From positions 1-37,225 of the forward strand of contig JAGQQW010000022.1 of assembly GCA_020426005.1 (NCBI GenBank): DNA of 37,225 bases, read 5' to 3'. Shown here one piece after another: positions 36,651-37,225 of this stretch; positions within the stretch are counted from its first letter, which is position 1; each line of letters opens with the position of its first letter. The position numbers and the translations under genes were made by a program. The notes under the pieces are model-generated. The model saw only the letters and a program-made list of their open reading frames with translations. It was not told where the DNA came from and made no database searches. Source of the DNA: Planctomycetota bacterium (GTDB lineage Bacteria > Planctomycetota > UBA1135 > GCA-002748355).

Positions 36651-37058
36651 ATGTCCAGCTCCGTCGAGGTCCAGCTCGTCCGTGTCGTGATCAGTGATCG
36701 GCGCCACCAGCAGACGATCCACCTCAGGGAGCGCGACGGTGAACGGCAGTTCTCGATCTTGATCGGGATCAACGAAGCCGAGGAAATCCATCGCAAGTTG
36801 CGTGGCTACAAACCCATGCGTCCGATGACGCACGACCTGGTCGTGCAACTCCTCGAAGTTTGCGGCGGCGTCATCGAGCGCATCGTCGTCTCGGACCTGC
36901 GCAACGGGACGTTCTTCGCGAGCATCGTCGTCAAGCTCCCGGACCGCCAGGAAGTCGTCGATGCTCGACCTTCCGATGCCATCGCGCTCGCGGTTCAGGT
37001 CGACGCACCGATCTTCGTCGAGACCAAGGTGTTCGAAGCGCTCGACCGCGGCGAATGA
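36651..37058 (+). CDS. Bifunctional nuclease family protein (DUF151/BFN domain)
   Basis: A 135-residue protein that is nearly all BFN domain. It has VEVQLVRVVISD at the start, ILIGINEAEEIHRKLRG, the motif RPMTHDLVVQLLE, then RIVVSDLRNGTFFASIVV and DARPSDAIALAVQVDAPIF. The family includes plant and bacterial proteins reported to have DNase/RNase activity, but function in most bacteria is not established. The length fits the short bacterial form lacking a UVR tail. The ATG at 36651 begins the domain; there is no Shine-Dalgarno. Divergent from the asparaginase gene; followed by a hairpin and the tRNA-Ser gene. Confidence 0.92.
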   Translation: MSSSVEVQLVRVVISDRRHQQTIHLRERDGERQFSILIGINEAEEIHRKLRGYKPMRPMTHDLVVQLLEVCGGVIERIVVSDLRNGTFFASIVVKLPDRQEVVDARPSDAIALAVQVDAPIFVETKVFEALDRGE

Positions 37059-37080
37059 GTCGTTTGTCGACGAACGACTT
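37057..37080 (+). terminator. Hairpin after the bifunctional-nuclease gene
   Basis: GTCGTTTG (37059-37066), a TCGA loop, and CGAACGAC (37071-37078) form an 8-bp stem with one T-G wobble. It extends by A-T (37058/37079) and a wobble (37057/37080), overlaps the last two bases of the TGA stop, and is followed by only a short T stretch. It is a likely transcript end, given the tRNA gene 100 nt later. Confidence 0.5.
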
Positions 37081-37141
37081 GCAGCTAAGTTGACGAGTTC
37101 CCCGGTCGAGTGAGCCCAGGACCGTGAACTCGGCGAGCCGC

Positions 37142-37190
37142 AGAGTCGGGGTGGGCGTAGAGTCGGGGTGGGCGTAGAGTCGGGGTGGGA
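37142..37190. repeat. 17-bp tandem repeat running into the tRNA-Ser gene
   Basis: The unit AGAGTCGGGGTGGGCGT occurs at 37142-37158 and 37159-37175 exactly. A third copy (37176-37189) matches for 14 bases and then becomes the tRNA sequence. The GGTGGG part of each unit equals the first six bases of the tRNA acceptor strand. Nothing else is evident in 37081-37141 except TTGACG at 37090-37095, a possible -35 with no good -10. Confidence 0.95.
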
Positions 37191-37225
37191 TGGCAGAGTG
37201 GCCGAATGCGCCGGTTTTGAAAACC
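37184..37225 (+). tRNA. tRNA-Ser (anticodon TGA), cut by the window end
   Basis: The 5' acceptor strand is GGTGGGA (37184-37190), then TG, a D-arm with stem GCA/TGC around GAGTGGCCGAA, and the anticodon arm CCGGT, loop TTTGAAA, ACC. The anticodon TGA at loop positions 34-36 reads UCA and related serine codons. The D-arm pattern GAGTGGCCGAA is typical of class II tRNA-Ser. The variable arm, T-arm and 3' end lie beyond the window. Confidence 0.92.

Overview
The window is about 37 kb of high-GC bacterial chromosome and looks like ordinary core and accessory genome. I see no phage genes, transposases or CRISPR array. The most likely source is a planctomycete-type bacterium. The reasons are the many long secreted proteins of unknown role, HEAT-repeat and YdjY-type proteins, a PadR/HAAS pair, FAS1 and LamG modules, and secreted hydrolases carrying an extra C-terminal beta-rich module of a kind I associate with that phylum. 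The taxonomic call is inference. Genes are tightly packed and no gap exceeds 300 bases.

Layout. Positions 1-1399 hold a padR-type regulator overlapping a membrane HAAS protein. 1418-6611 (minus) hold a 1093-residue glycine-rich lipoprotein and a 571-residue membrane-anchored protein with carboxypeptidase-regulatory-like domains. 6898-8073 (minus) is a secreted serine hydrolase of polyesterase/dienelactone-hydrolase type, divergent from 5-formyltetrahydrofolate cyclo-ligase (8126-8749). A CoA-type Nudix hydrolase, a secreted protein with three FAS1 domains, and a secreted S9 prolyl oligopeptidase/DPP-like peptidase follow on the minus strand up to 13283. typA/bipA (13471-15276) is followed by a GT-C type membrane glycosyltransferase. 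This converges on a minus-strand pair made of a TMTC-like GT-C/TPR protein and a secreted metallophosphoesterase-LamG fusion.

21182-25357 hold an orphan sugar-type periplasmic binding lipoprotein, a DUF6498 membrane protein, tatD, an EamA transporter whose 3' end overlaps tatD by 95 bp, and a small secreted DUF1579-like protein. 25390-29636 hold two tandem paralogous secreted CocE/NonD-type hydrolases. 29892-30923 is a GT-B glycosyltransferase. 30942-36571 (minus) is a compact four-gene run: L-asparaginase (Rhizobium etli AsnII type), NAD(P)H-hydrate dehydratase, a HEAT-repeat protein and a YdjY-domain protein. It diverges from a bifunctional-nuclease-family gene (36651-37058). The window ends inside a tRNA-Ser(TGA).

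Themes. (1) Secreted or envelope proteins dominate: hydrolases, a peptidase, FAS1, LamG and lipoproteins. Housekeeping repair enzymes (5-FCL, NADHX dehydratase, CoA Nudix, TatD) sit between them. (2) Four genes (padR, the S9 peptidase, tatD, the nuclease-family gene) have a -10-like hexamer 6-8 nt before the start codon and no Shine-Dalgarno, which suggests leaderless mRNAs. (3) At four convergent gene junctions the two stop codons lie in inverted repeats. (4) Two separate 17-bp triple tandem repeats abut gene starts, one at the FAS1 gene and one overlapping the 5' end of the tRNA-Ser gene.
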